Source: Sphingobacterium spiritivorum
GTDB lineage: Bacteria > Bacteroidota > Bacteroidia > Sphingobacteriales > Sphingobacteriaceae
NCBI RefSeq assembly: GCF_016725325.1
Contig: NZ_CP068083.1
Location: 1,984,001 to 2,048,000 of the forward strand
Reading direction: 5' to 3'
Length of the DNA stretch: 64,000 bases
The notes below the pieces were generated by a model. The model did not search any database. It saw only the letters and a program-made list of their open reading frames with translations, and was not told where the DNA came from. A program made the translations under genes and the position numbers. This document shows, one piece after another, positions 51,534-60,067 of this stretch. Numbering within the stretch: position 1 is the stretch's first letter; every line of letters begins with the position of its first letter.

Positions 51534-52382
51534 ATGAGTAAAAATCTGACTGTAACAATAGATAAAGATTCCGGATTCTGTTTCGGTGTAGTGTATGCTA
51601 TAGATATGGCCGAAGAGATTCTGGAAGAGGATGGTTATTTATATTGTCTTGGAGATATTGTACATAATGATGAAGAGGTTGCAAGACTGAAAGCAAAAGG
51701 TTTACGTATTATTAATCATGAAGATCTGCCTGCTCTTCAACATGAAAAAGTGTTGATACGTGCACATGGTGAAGCTCCGGAAACCTACAAAATTGCACTC
51801 AAAAATAATATTACACTTATTGATGCCTCCTGCCCGGTAGTGCTTAAATTGCAGAACAGAATCAAAACCTCTCATGATGATGAGGAGAAGATTTTGATTT
51901 TTGGAAAACACGGCCATGCAGAGGTTATTGGTCTTCAGGGACAGACAAATGATGAAGCATTGGTTTTTCAGGATATCACCGAATTAGACAATGTGGATTT
52001 ACCTGCCAGTTTTACCCTATATAGTCAGACAACCAAATCCGTTGATAAGTTTTACGAAATTAAAGAGGAACTGATCAAACGTGGATATGATGTCAAAGCT
52101 AACGATACGATCTGCCGTCAGGTGTCAAACAGATACGAAGATCTGGGAGACTTTGCTCGCCAATATGACAAAATCGTGTTTGTGTCCGGAAAAAAATCAT
52201 CTAATGGAAAAGTTCTGTTTGATGTTTGTCAGAAGGCAAATCCCAATAGCTATTTTATCTCCGGTACAGATGAGATTGATAGCAGTGTCTTTAGTGAAAA
52301 TGACAGTGTCGGTATCTGTGGAGCGACTTCTACACCGATGTGGTTAATGAAAGATGTACAGAAAGCGATAGAAGCGCTGTAG
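51534..52382 (+). CDS. ispH: 4-hydroxy-3-methylbut-2-enyl diphosphate reductase
   Basis: 282 residues. The three 4Fe-4S cysteines are Cys16 (GFCFGVV), Cys100 (DASCPVV) and Cys194 (DTICRQVSNR); also IRAHGE, GKHGHAEVIGLQGQ, TLYSQTTKS and ISGTDEID. Last step of the MEP pathway, making IPP and DMAPP. A TAGTTTTG box ends only 4 bases before the ATG. Confidence 0.96.
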   Translation: MSKNLTVTIDKDSGFCFGVVYAIDMAEEILEEDGYLYCLGDIVHNDEEVARLKAKGLRIINHEDLPALQHEKVLIRAHGEAPETYKIALKNNITLIDASCPVVLKLQNRIKTSHDDEEKILIFGKHGHAEVIGLQGQTNDEALVFQDITELDNVDLPASFTLYSQTTKSVDKFYEIKEELIKRGYDVKANDTICRQVSNRYEDLGDFARQYDKIVFVSGKKSSNGKVLFDVCQKANPNSYFISGTDEIDSSVFSENDSVGICGATSTPMWLMKDVQKAIEAL

Positions 52383-52442
52383 TGTCCCGTCATGAAAGTT
52401 TCATATTCTCCTTATAAAGGCGGCTCAACCTTTATTTATCCT

Positions 52443-52450
52443 TATTTTTG
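52443..52450 (+). promoter_or_regulatory. -7 element very close to the hemH start
   Basis: TATTTTTG, full match, ending 6 bases before the ATG at 52457. If used, the mRNA would be leaderless or nearly so. No TTG at normal spacing. Confidence 0.35.
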
Positions 52451-52456
52451 TTGGCT

Positions 52457-53491
52457 ATGACTAAAAAAGCAACCAAAGGCATTCTGCTGGTTCAACTTGG
52501 AACTCCTGATTCTCCTAGTACTCCGGATGTTCGTAAGTATCTGACCGAATTTCTGATGGATGGTCGCGTAATTGATATTCCTTATTTCAACCGCATGTTA
52601 CTGGTGAAAGGAATCATTGCACCTACACGTGCTCCCAAATCCGCAAAAGTATATAAGACAATATGGGATAAGGAAACAGGGTCTCCACTCATGTATTACA
52701 GTGTACTGCAGGCAGAAATGCTGCAGGAACAGTTAGGACAAGAGTATCATGTAGAATTGGCGATGCGTTATCAGAACCCATCTATTGAACAGGCGCTCAA
52801 AAAGATGGAAGGTATGTTTTTAGAGTCTATCAGGGTTATTCCATTATTCCCTCAATATGCATCTGCGACTACCGGATCTGTTATTGACAGGGTCATGGAG
52901 TTAATGCGCAAGTGGCAATACTTTCCTGAAGTAAGTTTCGTTAGTAATTATTGTGATGATCCGTTAATGATCGATGTGTTTGCAGATCATGCTAAAGCAT
53001 TGGATTTGTCTCAGTACGATCATTTCCTGTTCAGTTATCACGGGCTTCCTGTACGTCAGTTAGGAAAAGTGGATCCTACAGGTACATTAAACTGCCCGGA
53101 TACAGGTTGTGACTCATGTAAAGCCGAGGTTAATCCGTATTGTTATCTGTCGCAGTGTTATGCTACTTCCAGAGCCATCATACATAAACTTGGATTACAG
53201 GAGGGAAGTTATACAATTTGTTTTCAGTCACGTCTTGGTAAGACCCCCTGGATACAGCCCTATACTTCAGATGCCTTGCAGCGTCTGGCTAAAGAGGGTG
53301 TAAAAAAACTGCTGGTATTCAGCCCGGCTTTTGTGGCGGATTGTATTGAAACACTCGATGAAATTCAGGTAGAATATGCGCACGAATTTAAGGCTGCGGG
53401 AGGTGAGGAAGTTCATCTGGTTGAAAGTCTGAATGATGATCCCAAATGGATAGAAGCGTTAAAAAATTTGGCGCTCAATAACAAAAATTAA
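52457..53491 (+). CDS. hemH: Ferrochelatase
   Basis: 344 residues from the ATG at 52457 (a TTG at 52448 lies in a promoter-like box). LVQLGTPDSPSTPDVRKYL, YQNPSIEQAL, VIPLFPQYASATTG, FSYHGLPVRQ with the catalytic His, FQSRLGKTPWIQPYT, and FSPAFVADCIETLDEI with the conserved Glu. A Cys-rich insertion (CPDTGCDSC...NPYCYLSQC) is usual in this group. Inserts Fe(II) into protoporphyrin IX. Followed 11 bases later by a phosphoesterase gene. Confidence 0.96.
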   Translation: MTKKATKGILLVQLGTPDSPSTPDVRKYLTEFLMDGRVIDIPYFNRMLLVKGIIAPTRAPKSAKVYKTIWDKETGSPLMYYSVLQAEMLQEQLGQEYHVELAMRYQNPSIEQALKKMEGMFLESIRVIPLFPQYASATTGSVIDRVMELMRKWQYFPEVSFVSNYCDDPLMIDVFADHAKALDLSQYDHFLFSYHGLPVRQLGKVDPTGTLNCPDTGCDSCKAEVNPYCYLSQCYATSRAIIHKLGLQEGSYTICFQSRLGKTPWIQPYTSDALQRLAKEGVKKLLVFSPAFVADCIETLDEIQVEYAHEFKAAGGEEVHLVESLNDDPKWIEALKNLALNNKN

Positions 53492-53502
53492 AGCAATAGA
53501 CG

Positions 53503-54780
53503 ATGTTGATTATTAATGCTGTCATACTTTTTATATTAGATTTTTATATTTTTTTCGCACTACGGGCTACTAAAATTAAACTGGTACATAAGAAATGGTT
53601 CGGTTATGCCTGGTGGGCTTATTCCATCTTGCTTTTGACCGGAGTATTTATCGGTATGAAGTATAATATTCCACTTACTTACCGCTCGATTATACTGGTC
53701 GCATTTTTTCTGACCGCTACCTGCAAATTCTTCTTTTTTCTGGTTATTCTGATCGATGATATCCGGAGAGGAGGTGTATGGATTTCAAGATTACTGAGAC
53801 CTGCGCGTAAGAAAGAGCAACTGGAAGATCGAATCAAGGAATTAGAAAAGCCTTTACCGGAGACGCCTAAAAAAGGAATTTCAAGATCTGAATTTTTAAT
53901 GAAATCCGGTATTGTTATCGCTTCGTTGCCTATCCTGCCTTTAGGATGGGGGATCGTTTCCGGTGCATACGACTATCGTATCCGGAGAAAAAAGCTCTAT
54001 CTGCCCAATTTGCCGGCTTCCTTTCATGGAATGCGTATCGCACAGATTTCAGATGTACATTCCGGGAGTTTTTATAATAAAAAGGCTGTGACCGGTGGTA
54101 TCGATATGTTATTGGGTGAGAAGCCTGATGCCATCTTTTTTACTGGTGATCTGGTTAATAATGTGGCTTCTGAAATGCGGGATTATCAGGATATCTTCAC
54201 CCGCGTGAAAGCTGATCTGGGTGTGTTTTCCACATTAGGGAACCACGATTACGGAGATTATTATTACGGAAAGGAAGATTCTCCTGCCAAGAGAAAAAAT
54301 CTGCAGGATGTAATCGATACGCACAAAGTAATGGGTTGGGATCTTCTGATGGATGAAAACAGAACATTAAAGGTTGGTAACGAGGAGATTGCTATAGTAG
54401 GTGTTCAAAACTGGGGAACAGGCAGATTCCCTAAAAAGGGAGATCTCAAAAAAGCGCTTATGGGTACTGAAGAACAACCTGTTAAGTTACTTCTTTCTCA
54501 TGATCCTTCTCACTGGCGCGCAGAAGTGCTGGATACAGATGTAGATGTTATGTTTGCAGGTCATACACATGGTATGCAATTTGGTGTGCGCACTGAAAAC
54601 TTTCAGTGGAGCCCGGTCAAATATATTTATAAGGAATGGGCGGGGCTTTACAGGGAAAAGCAAAACAAACAACTCTATGTCAACGTTGGCTATGGCTTCC
54701 TTGGCTATCCCGGACGTGTGGGTATACTACCCGAAATTACCATTTTTGAATTGATCAAAGGAACAAAGCCGGTCGTTTAA
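53503..54780 (+). CDS. YkuE-like membrane-anchored metallophosphoesterase
   Basis: 425 residues. Three or four N-terminal TM helices (about 1-90), a charged linker, a hydrophobic segment at about 136-155, and a calcineurin-like domain facing outward: QISDVHSG, FFTGDLVNN, LGNHDYGD, LLLSHDPSHW, MFAGHTHGMQ, NVGYGFLGYPGRVG. Family members in Bacillus (YkuE) are phosphoesterases at the outer face of the membrane; the substrate here is unknown. Probably co-transcribed with hemH. Confidence 0.87.
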   Translation: MLIINAVILFILDFYIFFALRATKIKLVHKKWFGYAWWAYSILLLTGVFIGMKYNIPLTYRSIILVAFFLTATCKFFFFLVILIDDIRRGGVWISRLLRPARKKEQLEDRIKELEKPLPETPKKGISRSEFLMKSGIVIASLPILPLGWGIVSGAYDYRIRRKKLYLPNLPASFHGMRIAQISDVHSGSFYNKKAVTGGIDMLLGEKPDAIFFTGDLVNNVASEMRDYQDIFTRVKADLGVFSTLGNHDYGDYYYGKEDSPAKRKNLQDVIDTHKVMGWDLLMDENRTLKVGNEEIAIVGVQNWGTGRFPKKGDLKKALMGTEEQPVKLLLSHDPSHWRAEVLDTDVDVMFAGHTHGMQFGVRTENFQWSPVKYIYKEWAGLYREKQNKQLYVNVGYGFLGYPGRVGILPEITIFELIKGTKPVV

Positions 54781-54922
54781 GGATTTTTCAAGACAGTTTT
54801 TCCCTGAACTGATTTAATGACTGATTGTTATTTTTTTTTAATAATTTATAGTAACTTACCTGCTTTATAAATTTAACTTTACATATTGATGTAATGCTCA
54901 AATTATAAAGTAATTGTAAGTA

Positions 54923-55981
54923 ATGAATAACCTGAACCTATCCTTTGCAGATATTCCGCACAGCAGAACCAATATGCTGACAGGAGAGAAAGTTTTGATT
55001 TCCCCTCATCGCAGTAAACGTCCGTGGCAGGGACAGGTCGAAGATTTGCCAGCTGACAACAGACCTGCTTATGATCCAAAATGTTATCTGTGTCCGGGCA
55101 ATGTACGTGCAGATGGAGCGATAAATCCACCTTATAAAGAAAGCTTTGTCTTTGTTAATGATTTTTCTGCCTTACTGCCGGATACGATAGCGGGAACGGA
55201 AGACGAAGATGGACTATTAGTCGCTGAAACAGAAAGAGGGATCTGTAAAGTGATCAGTTTTAGCCCCCGGCATGATCTTACATTACCAGAAATGGATGTA
55301 TCATCAATTAAGGCTGTGGTAGATGTATGGCAAGGCGAATTTAATACTTTATCTCAAGAAGAATGGATCAGGTACATCCAGATATTTGAAAACAAAGGAG
55401 CCATTATGGGCTGCAGCAATCCACATCCGCATGGACAGATATGGGCACAGGGAAGTCTTCCCGTTGAAATCCAAAAGGAAACAGAACAACAGCGCCTGTA
55501 TTTTGAGAAAAACGGAGTATCATTGCTCGAAAACTATCTGAAACTGGAGCTTCGGAAGAGAGAACGTATTCTCATCAACAATCAACATTTCGTAGCGTTG
55601 GTGCCTTACTGGGCAAGCTGGCCATATGAAACCATGATTATTAGTAAAAGACACATTCAGTCTGTTGCAGATTTTACTGAAGAAGAAAAGCTGGATTTGG
55701 CTGCAACGCTGCAAGAGCTCACGATCCGGTATGATAACCTGTTCAAAACATCATTTCCTTATTCAGCAGGAATGCATCAGGCTCCTGTCAATAGTGGAGA
55801 TCATCCGGAATGGCATTGGCATATGCATTTCTATCCTCCGTTATTACGCTCCGCAACAGTCAAAAAATTTATGGTTGGATATGAACTGCTCGCCAATCCT
55901 CAGCGTGATATCACTCCGGAATATGCAGCAGAAAAGTTAAGAGAATTATCAGGCATCCATTATAAACAACAAAGTAACTAA
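54923..55981 (+). CDS. galT: Galactose-1-phosphate uridylyltransferase
   Basis: 352 residues. Zn ligands Cys54/Cys57 (CYLCPG), FVFVNDF, and the active-site H-P-H at 168-170 (SNPHPHGQIW) with His170 as nucleophile; YWASWPYETMIISKRH and GMHQAPVN follow. Leloir pathway: UDP-glucose + Gal-1-P to UDP-galactose + Glc-1-P. One base separates it from galK. Confidence 0.97.
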   Translation: MNNLNLSFADIPHSRTNMLTGEKVLISPHRSKRPWQGQVEDLPADNRPAYDPKCYLCPGNVRADGAINPPYKESFVFVNDFSALLPDTIAGTEDEDGLLVAETERGICKVISFSPRHDLTLPEMDVSSIKAVVDVWQGEFNTLSQEEWIRYIQIFENKGAIMGCSNPHPHGQIWAQGSLPVEIQKETEQQRLYFEKNGVSLLENYLKLELRKRERILINNQHFVALVPYWASWPYETMIISKRHIQSVADFTEEEKLDLAATLQELTIRYDNLFKTSFPYSAGMHQAPVNSGDHPEWHWHMHFYPPLLRSATVKKFMVGYELLANPQRDITPEYAAEKLRELSGIHYKQQSN

Positions 55982-55982
55982 G

Positions 55983-57137
55983 ATGAATATCCAGAATATC
56001 CAAGATAGTTTTTATAATCATTTTCAGCATCCCAGTTCTATTGTCGTTAAATCTCCGGGACGCATTAATATTATTGGAGAACATACCGATTATAATGATG
56101 GTTTTGTGCTGCCTGCAGCGATCAATAAAGCTGTGTATGTAGCCGTCTCACCGAGAGAGGATAATGAAATTCATCTTTACGCTGCAGATTTCAGGGAGTT
56201 GTTTCAGATATCTGTAACAGATATGCAGCCTGCTGAAAAGGAATGGCCAAACTATATTTTGGGCGTAGTAGATCAACTTCAGAAACGGGGATTACATGTC
56301 GGAGGCTTCAATTTATTCATTGACGGAGATGTCCCTGCAGGAGCAGGCCTTTCTTCTTCAGCAGCCGTAGAATGCGCCACGGCTTTTGCTTTAAATGAAT
56401 TGTTTTCACTGGATCTTTCGCGGATAGATATCGCCAGAATAGGGCAACTTGCTGAGCATACATATGTTGGTGTAAAATGTGGGATCATGGATCAGTTCGC
56501 TTCTGTTCTCAGCGAGAAAGATCAGGTGTTCAGACTGGATTGTCGCTCTTTGACATATGAATATTTTCCGCTGGAGCTGGGTGACTATATGATTTTGTTA
56601 TTGAATACGAATGTCAAACATTCGCTGGGAGACTCTCAGTACAACAAACGTCGTGAAAAATGTGAGCTGGGAGTTTCCTGGATCCGTGAAAAATATCCGG
56701 AAGTAAAAAGCCTCCGGGATGTTACGGTAGAGATGTTGGATGAGGTGGTGAAGAACAGAGATGAAGATGTGTATATCAAATGCAGATACGTTATAGAAGA
56801 AAACCTCCGGGTTGTGGCAGCCTGTCAGGCGATGGAAAAGGGGGATCTGGTTTCTTTAGGGCAGCATATCTATGCTTCACATGAAGGGCTTAGTAAAGCA
56901 TATCAGGTGAGTTGTGAAGAACTGGACTTTCTGGTAGATGCCTCCCGTGTATATCCTGAAGTATTAGGCGCACGAATGATGGGTGGAGGTTTCGGCGGAT
57001 GTACTATCAATTTAATAAAAAAGGACTTTTCAGATCAATTTATAAAAGAAATCAGTGAATCTTATCAACAGCAGTTCGGCGTATCGCTTACGCCATACAT
57101 TGTAGAAACTGCAGATGGCACAACACGTATCGCTTAA
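55983..57137 (+). CDS. galK: Galactokinase
   Basis: 384 residues. GHMP kinase with the galactokinase signature SPGRINIIGEHTDYNDG near the N-terminus, the ATP loop VPAGAGLSSSAAVE, KCGIMDQFAS, and C-terminal ARMMGGGFGGCTIN. Phosphorylates galactose for GalT. Operon galT-galK; no permease or galM is seen nearby. Followed by a clear terminator. Confidence 0.97.
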   Translation: MNIQNIQDSFYNHFQHPSSIVVKSPGRINIIGEHTDYNDGFVLPAAINKAVYVAVSPREDNEIHLYAADFRELFQISVTDMQPAEKEWPNYILGVVDQLQKRGLHVGGFNLFIDGDVPAGAGLSSSAAVECATAFALNELFSLDLSRIDIARIGQLAEHTYVGVKCGIMDQFASVLSEKDQVFRLDCRSLTYEYFPLELGDYMILLLNTNVKHSLGDSQYNKRREKCELGVSWIREKYPEVKSLRDVTVEMLDEVVKNRDEDVYIKCRYVIEENLRVVAACQAMEKGDLVSLGQHIYASHEGLSKAYQVSCEELDFLVDASRVYPEVLGARMMGGGFGGCTINLIKKDFSDQFIKEISESYQQQFGVSLTPYIVETADGTTRIA

Positions 57138-57437
57138 AATAGTAAAATGTAAGATTTTGAGGCATTTCATATTCATGAAATGCCTTTTTTGTTATACTAT
57201 TACTCTTATAATTTGGTTAAGTAAAATAAAATGCCAATTTTAGTTAAAAGAATATTCTTGTATCCTAAATTGATCAATCTATTAAGATGAAACCATGTTG
57301 ATTTTTTATTTACGAAAGTGAGACGCATAAAATAACGTGTGAGTTGTCAGAAAAAAAGCTCATTTAATTCAATTAAAAATCAAACATCTGCCTCGTGCAG
57401 GCATGGCTTTATCACCTGCAAAACAAATTATATACAA
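57138..57437. other. Intergenic region, 300 bases
   Basis: Holds the galTK terminator and the upstream region of the M14 peptidase. AT-rich. No full promoter match or extra gene seen. A TTG-start extension of the peptidase from 57339 reads as non-coding sequence and lacks signal-peptide character. Confidence 0.5.
57160..57190 (+). terminator. Terminator of galTK
   Basis: Perfect 11-bp stem AGGCATTTCAT / ATGAAATGCCT with ATTC loop, followed by TTTTTG. Confidence 0.88.
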
Positions 57438-59951
57438 ATGAAAATAAGACTCCTTTTTTTCTTGCTGTTATGTACAGTTACCGGATGGGCACAGCTTAAA
57501 TCTCCTTCTGAATTTTTGGGATATCCTGTAGGAACCAAACTGACGCCACACTGGAAGCTAATCAGTTATTATAAGCATGTGGCTGAACAGAGTCCTAAAA
57601 CTGTTCGCATGCAACAATACGGCACGACAAATGAAGGCCGTCCTCTATATGTTGCCTTTATTTCATCAGAATCGAATATAAATCGTCTGGAAGAGATCCG
57701 TCAGAATAACCTGCGGCTGGCACATTCTTTAAATGATGGAAAACAGGCGGATGAACAAACTCCTCCGATTATCTGGATGAGTAATAATGTTCACGGTAAC
57801 GAATCATCATCTGCTGAAGCATCTATGCTGACACTCTATGATCTGGTTAATCCGGCGAATCAAAAGGCTAAGCAATGGTTGGATAAGACAGTGATCGTTA
57901 TTGATCCTTGTCTCAATCCTGACGGGACTGACCGTTATGTCAATTGGTATAATAGTGTTGTAGGTGATCAGCTGAATGCCAGACGAGACGCCCGTGAGCA
58001 TCATGAGCCCTGGCCGGGAGGTCGGCCAAATCATTATTATTTTGACCTGAACAGAGACTGGGCCTGGCAGACGCAGGTGGAAAGCCAGCAAAGGGTTGCT
58101 TTTTACAATAAGTGGTTGCCACAGGTACACGTTGATTTTCACGAACAAGGAATTAATAATCCATACTTCTTTCCTCCTGCAGCAGAGCCCCTACATGAGG
58201 TAATCACACCATGGCAGCGAGCTTTTCAGGAAACAATTGGACGGTTCAATGCCCGTTATTTTGATGAGAAAGGATGGCTGTATTTTACAAAGGAAAGATT
58301 TGATCTGTTCTATCCTTCTTATGGAGATACGTATCCGACGTATTCAGGTTCTATTGGTATGACTTACGAACAGGCAGGCAACGGTTCAGCAGGTTTGGGT
58401 GTGATTACGGATGAGCTGGATACCCTGACACTGGTAGATCGTGCCATACATCACCATGCTTCCGGAATTAATATTGTGCAGGTTTCTGCTGAGAATGCAC
58501 CTAAACTGATCAAAGAGTTTAGAGATTTTTATAATCAGGCTGTAAGTGGGAAACTCTCTTCTTATCAGTCATATGTCATTAAGTATGAAGATAAATATGT
58601 TGCAAAGCTGAATGCTCTGCGTACCTTCCTGAAGAATAACGATATTCAGACTTATACTGGAAAAGGAAGTTTTAAAGGATATAATTATACTACAGCAAAA
58701 GAGGAAAGCGCTGTATGCGCAGAAAAGGATCTGGTGATCCCTGCGAATCAACCCAAGGCGGCTCTGATCCGGGTACTGTTTGAGCCTCACGCAAAATTGA
58801 ATGATTCAGTCACCTACGATATCACTGCATGGGCAATGCCATATGTATATGGATTGGAAGCATATGCTTCCAAATCTGCTATTGCGCTCGGGAAGTCTTA
58901 TGAGAGCGATAGTATTCGCAACCAGTTATCGGCAACAATGGGTTATGCAATAAAATGGAATGGCTTTGCCGTCGCACAGATTACTTCCGAACTGTTGAAG
59001 AAAGGTTATACTATCAAATATTCCGAAGAACCCTTTACCATTGGCACTGAAGTCTTTCCTTCCGGATCCGTTGTGATTCTCAAGAAAGGAAATGAGAAAT
59101 TCGCAAATACCATTGCGGGTGAACTAACTGCTTTGGGAGATCGTTATCAGATCCGTATTCATAGTCTGCAATCCAGTTATGTAGATAAAGGACGTGATTT
59201 CGGTAGCCCTTCGGTTGTGAAGATCAAAGCTCCAAAGGTCGCAATGTTTACGGGAGAGGGGACCTCATCCATTAATAGTGGGGAAATCTGGCATTATTTC
59301 GACCGGCAATTAAAGTATCCGATTACATTGATCAATGTCGGAGATTATGACCGTACCGACTGGTCGAAAGTCGATGTGTTGATACTTCCTTCCGGAAAAT
59401 ATCCATTCCTGAAAGATAAATCACAATCCGAGCAGTTTACAAAGTGGATTCAGGCCGGAGGTAAAGTAATCGCTATGCAGACAGCGGTTGATCAGCTTAG
59501 CAGCCAATCATGGAGTTCGATGAAATTAGTGAAGAAGGATACTATACTGCCAACGACATCCAAAACGACGGTTAAATACGGCGACAGGGAGCGAAATGCA
59601 CTGACCAACTATACTGCTGGTGCTATCTTCAAATTGACGATTGATCCTACTCATCCGCTAATGTTTGGGTATGAGAGCTATTATACCTTAAAACAAGACG
59701 ATAAAATCTATCAGTTTGCTGGAAATGATAAAGGATGGAATGTAGGATATATTGGAGAAAATGCCAGAACAAGTGGTTTTGTGGGGGATAAACTGCAAAA
59801 ATACCTCAAAAATGGGGTTGTATTTGCAGTGCAATCCGTCGGAAAAGGATCAGTAACTTACCTGACAGATGATATTATCTTCAGGAATTTCTGGGAGAAC
59901 GGTAAACTGATGATGGCTAATGCGACATTCTTTGTCGGTAATGCGCAGTAA
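57438..59951 (+). CDS. Secreted M14-family zinc carboxypeptidase-like protein
   Basis: About 837 residues from the ATG at 57438, which gives a proper signal peptide (1-19, ends GWAQ). M14 core: His119 and Glu122 in NNVHGNESSS (H-x-x-E), the substrate loop DLNRDWAWQTQVESQ, and the third Zn ligand in QVHVDFHEQG (His231 or His235). About 400 further residues carry a GATase/ThuA-like flavodoxin-fold segment (VAMFTGEGTSSINSGEIWHYF, DVLILPSGKY). Exported peptidase; substrate unknown. Single gene. Confidence 0.85.
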   Translation: MKIRLLFFLLLCTVTGWAQLKSPSEFLGYPVGTKLTPHWKLISYYKHVAEQSPKTVRMQQYGTTNEGRPLYVAFISSESNINRLEEIRQNNLRLAHSLNDGKQADEQTPPIIWMSNNVHGNESSSAEASMLTLYDLVNPANQKAKQWLDKTVIVIDPCLNPDGTDRYVNWYNSVVGDQLNARRDAREHHEPWPGGRPNHYYFDLNRDWAWQTQVESQQRVAFYNKWLPQVHVDFHEQGINNPYFFPPAAEPLHEVITPWQRAFQETIGRFNARYFDEKGWLYFTKERFDLFYPSYGDTYPTYSGSIGMTYEQAGNGSAGLGVITDELDTLTLVDRAIHHHASGINIVQVSAENAPKLIKEFRDFYNQAVSGKLSSYQSYVIKYEDKYVAKLNALRTFLKNNDIQTYTGKGSFKGYNYTTAKEESAVCAEKDLVIPANQPKAALIRVLFEPHAKLNDSVTYDITAWAMPYVYGLEAYASKSAIALGKSYESDSIRNQLSATMGYAIKWNGFAVAQITSELLKKGYTIKYSEEPFTIGTEVFPSGSVVILKKGNEKFANTIAGELTALGDRYQIRIHSLQSSYVDKGRDFGSPSVVKIKAPKVAMFTGEGTSSINSGEIWHYFDRQLKYPITLINVGDYDRTDWSKVDVLILPSGKYPFLKDKSQSEQFTKWIQAGGKVIAMQTAVDQLSSQSWSSMKLVKKDTILPTTSKTTVKYGDRERNALTNYTAGAIFKLTIDPTHPLMFGYESYYTLKQDDKIYQFAGNDKGWNVGYIGENARTSGFVGDKLQKYLKNGVVFAVQSVGKGSVTYLTDDIIFRNFWENGKLMMANATFFVGNAQ

Positions 59952-59993
59952 AAGTCAGGATTATGGATCTTGGTTGTTCCTTCTTTAATATAA

Positions 59994-60031
59994 TTAAGCG
60001 TTTGCTGTATAATGAAACAGCAAACGCTTAA
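59994..60031. terminator. Bidirectional terminator hairpin
   Basis: Perfect 15-bp stem TTAAGCGTTTGCTGT / ACAGCAAACGCTTAA with 8-base loop between the convergent peptidase and mfd genes; moderate T content on both sides. Confidence 0.75.
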
Positions 60032-60067
60032 CACTTTATTACTATTATGAATGTTTCCTTTCCGATC

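Noticed and set aside
57339..57437. Upstream start for the M14 peptidase
   Set aside because: The extra 33 residues hide a proper signal peptide that begins exactly at ATG 57438.
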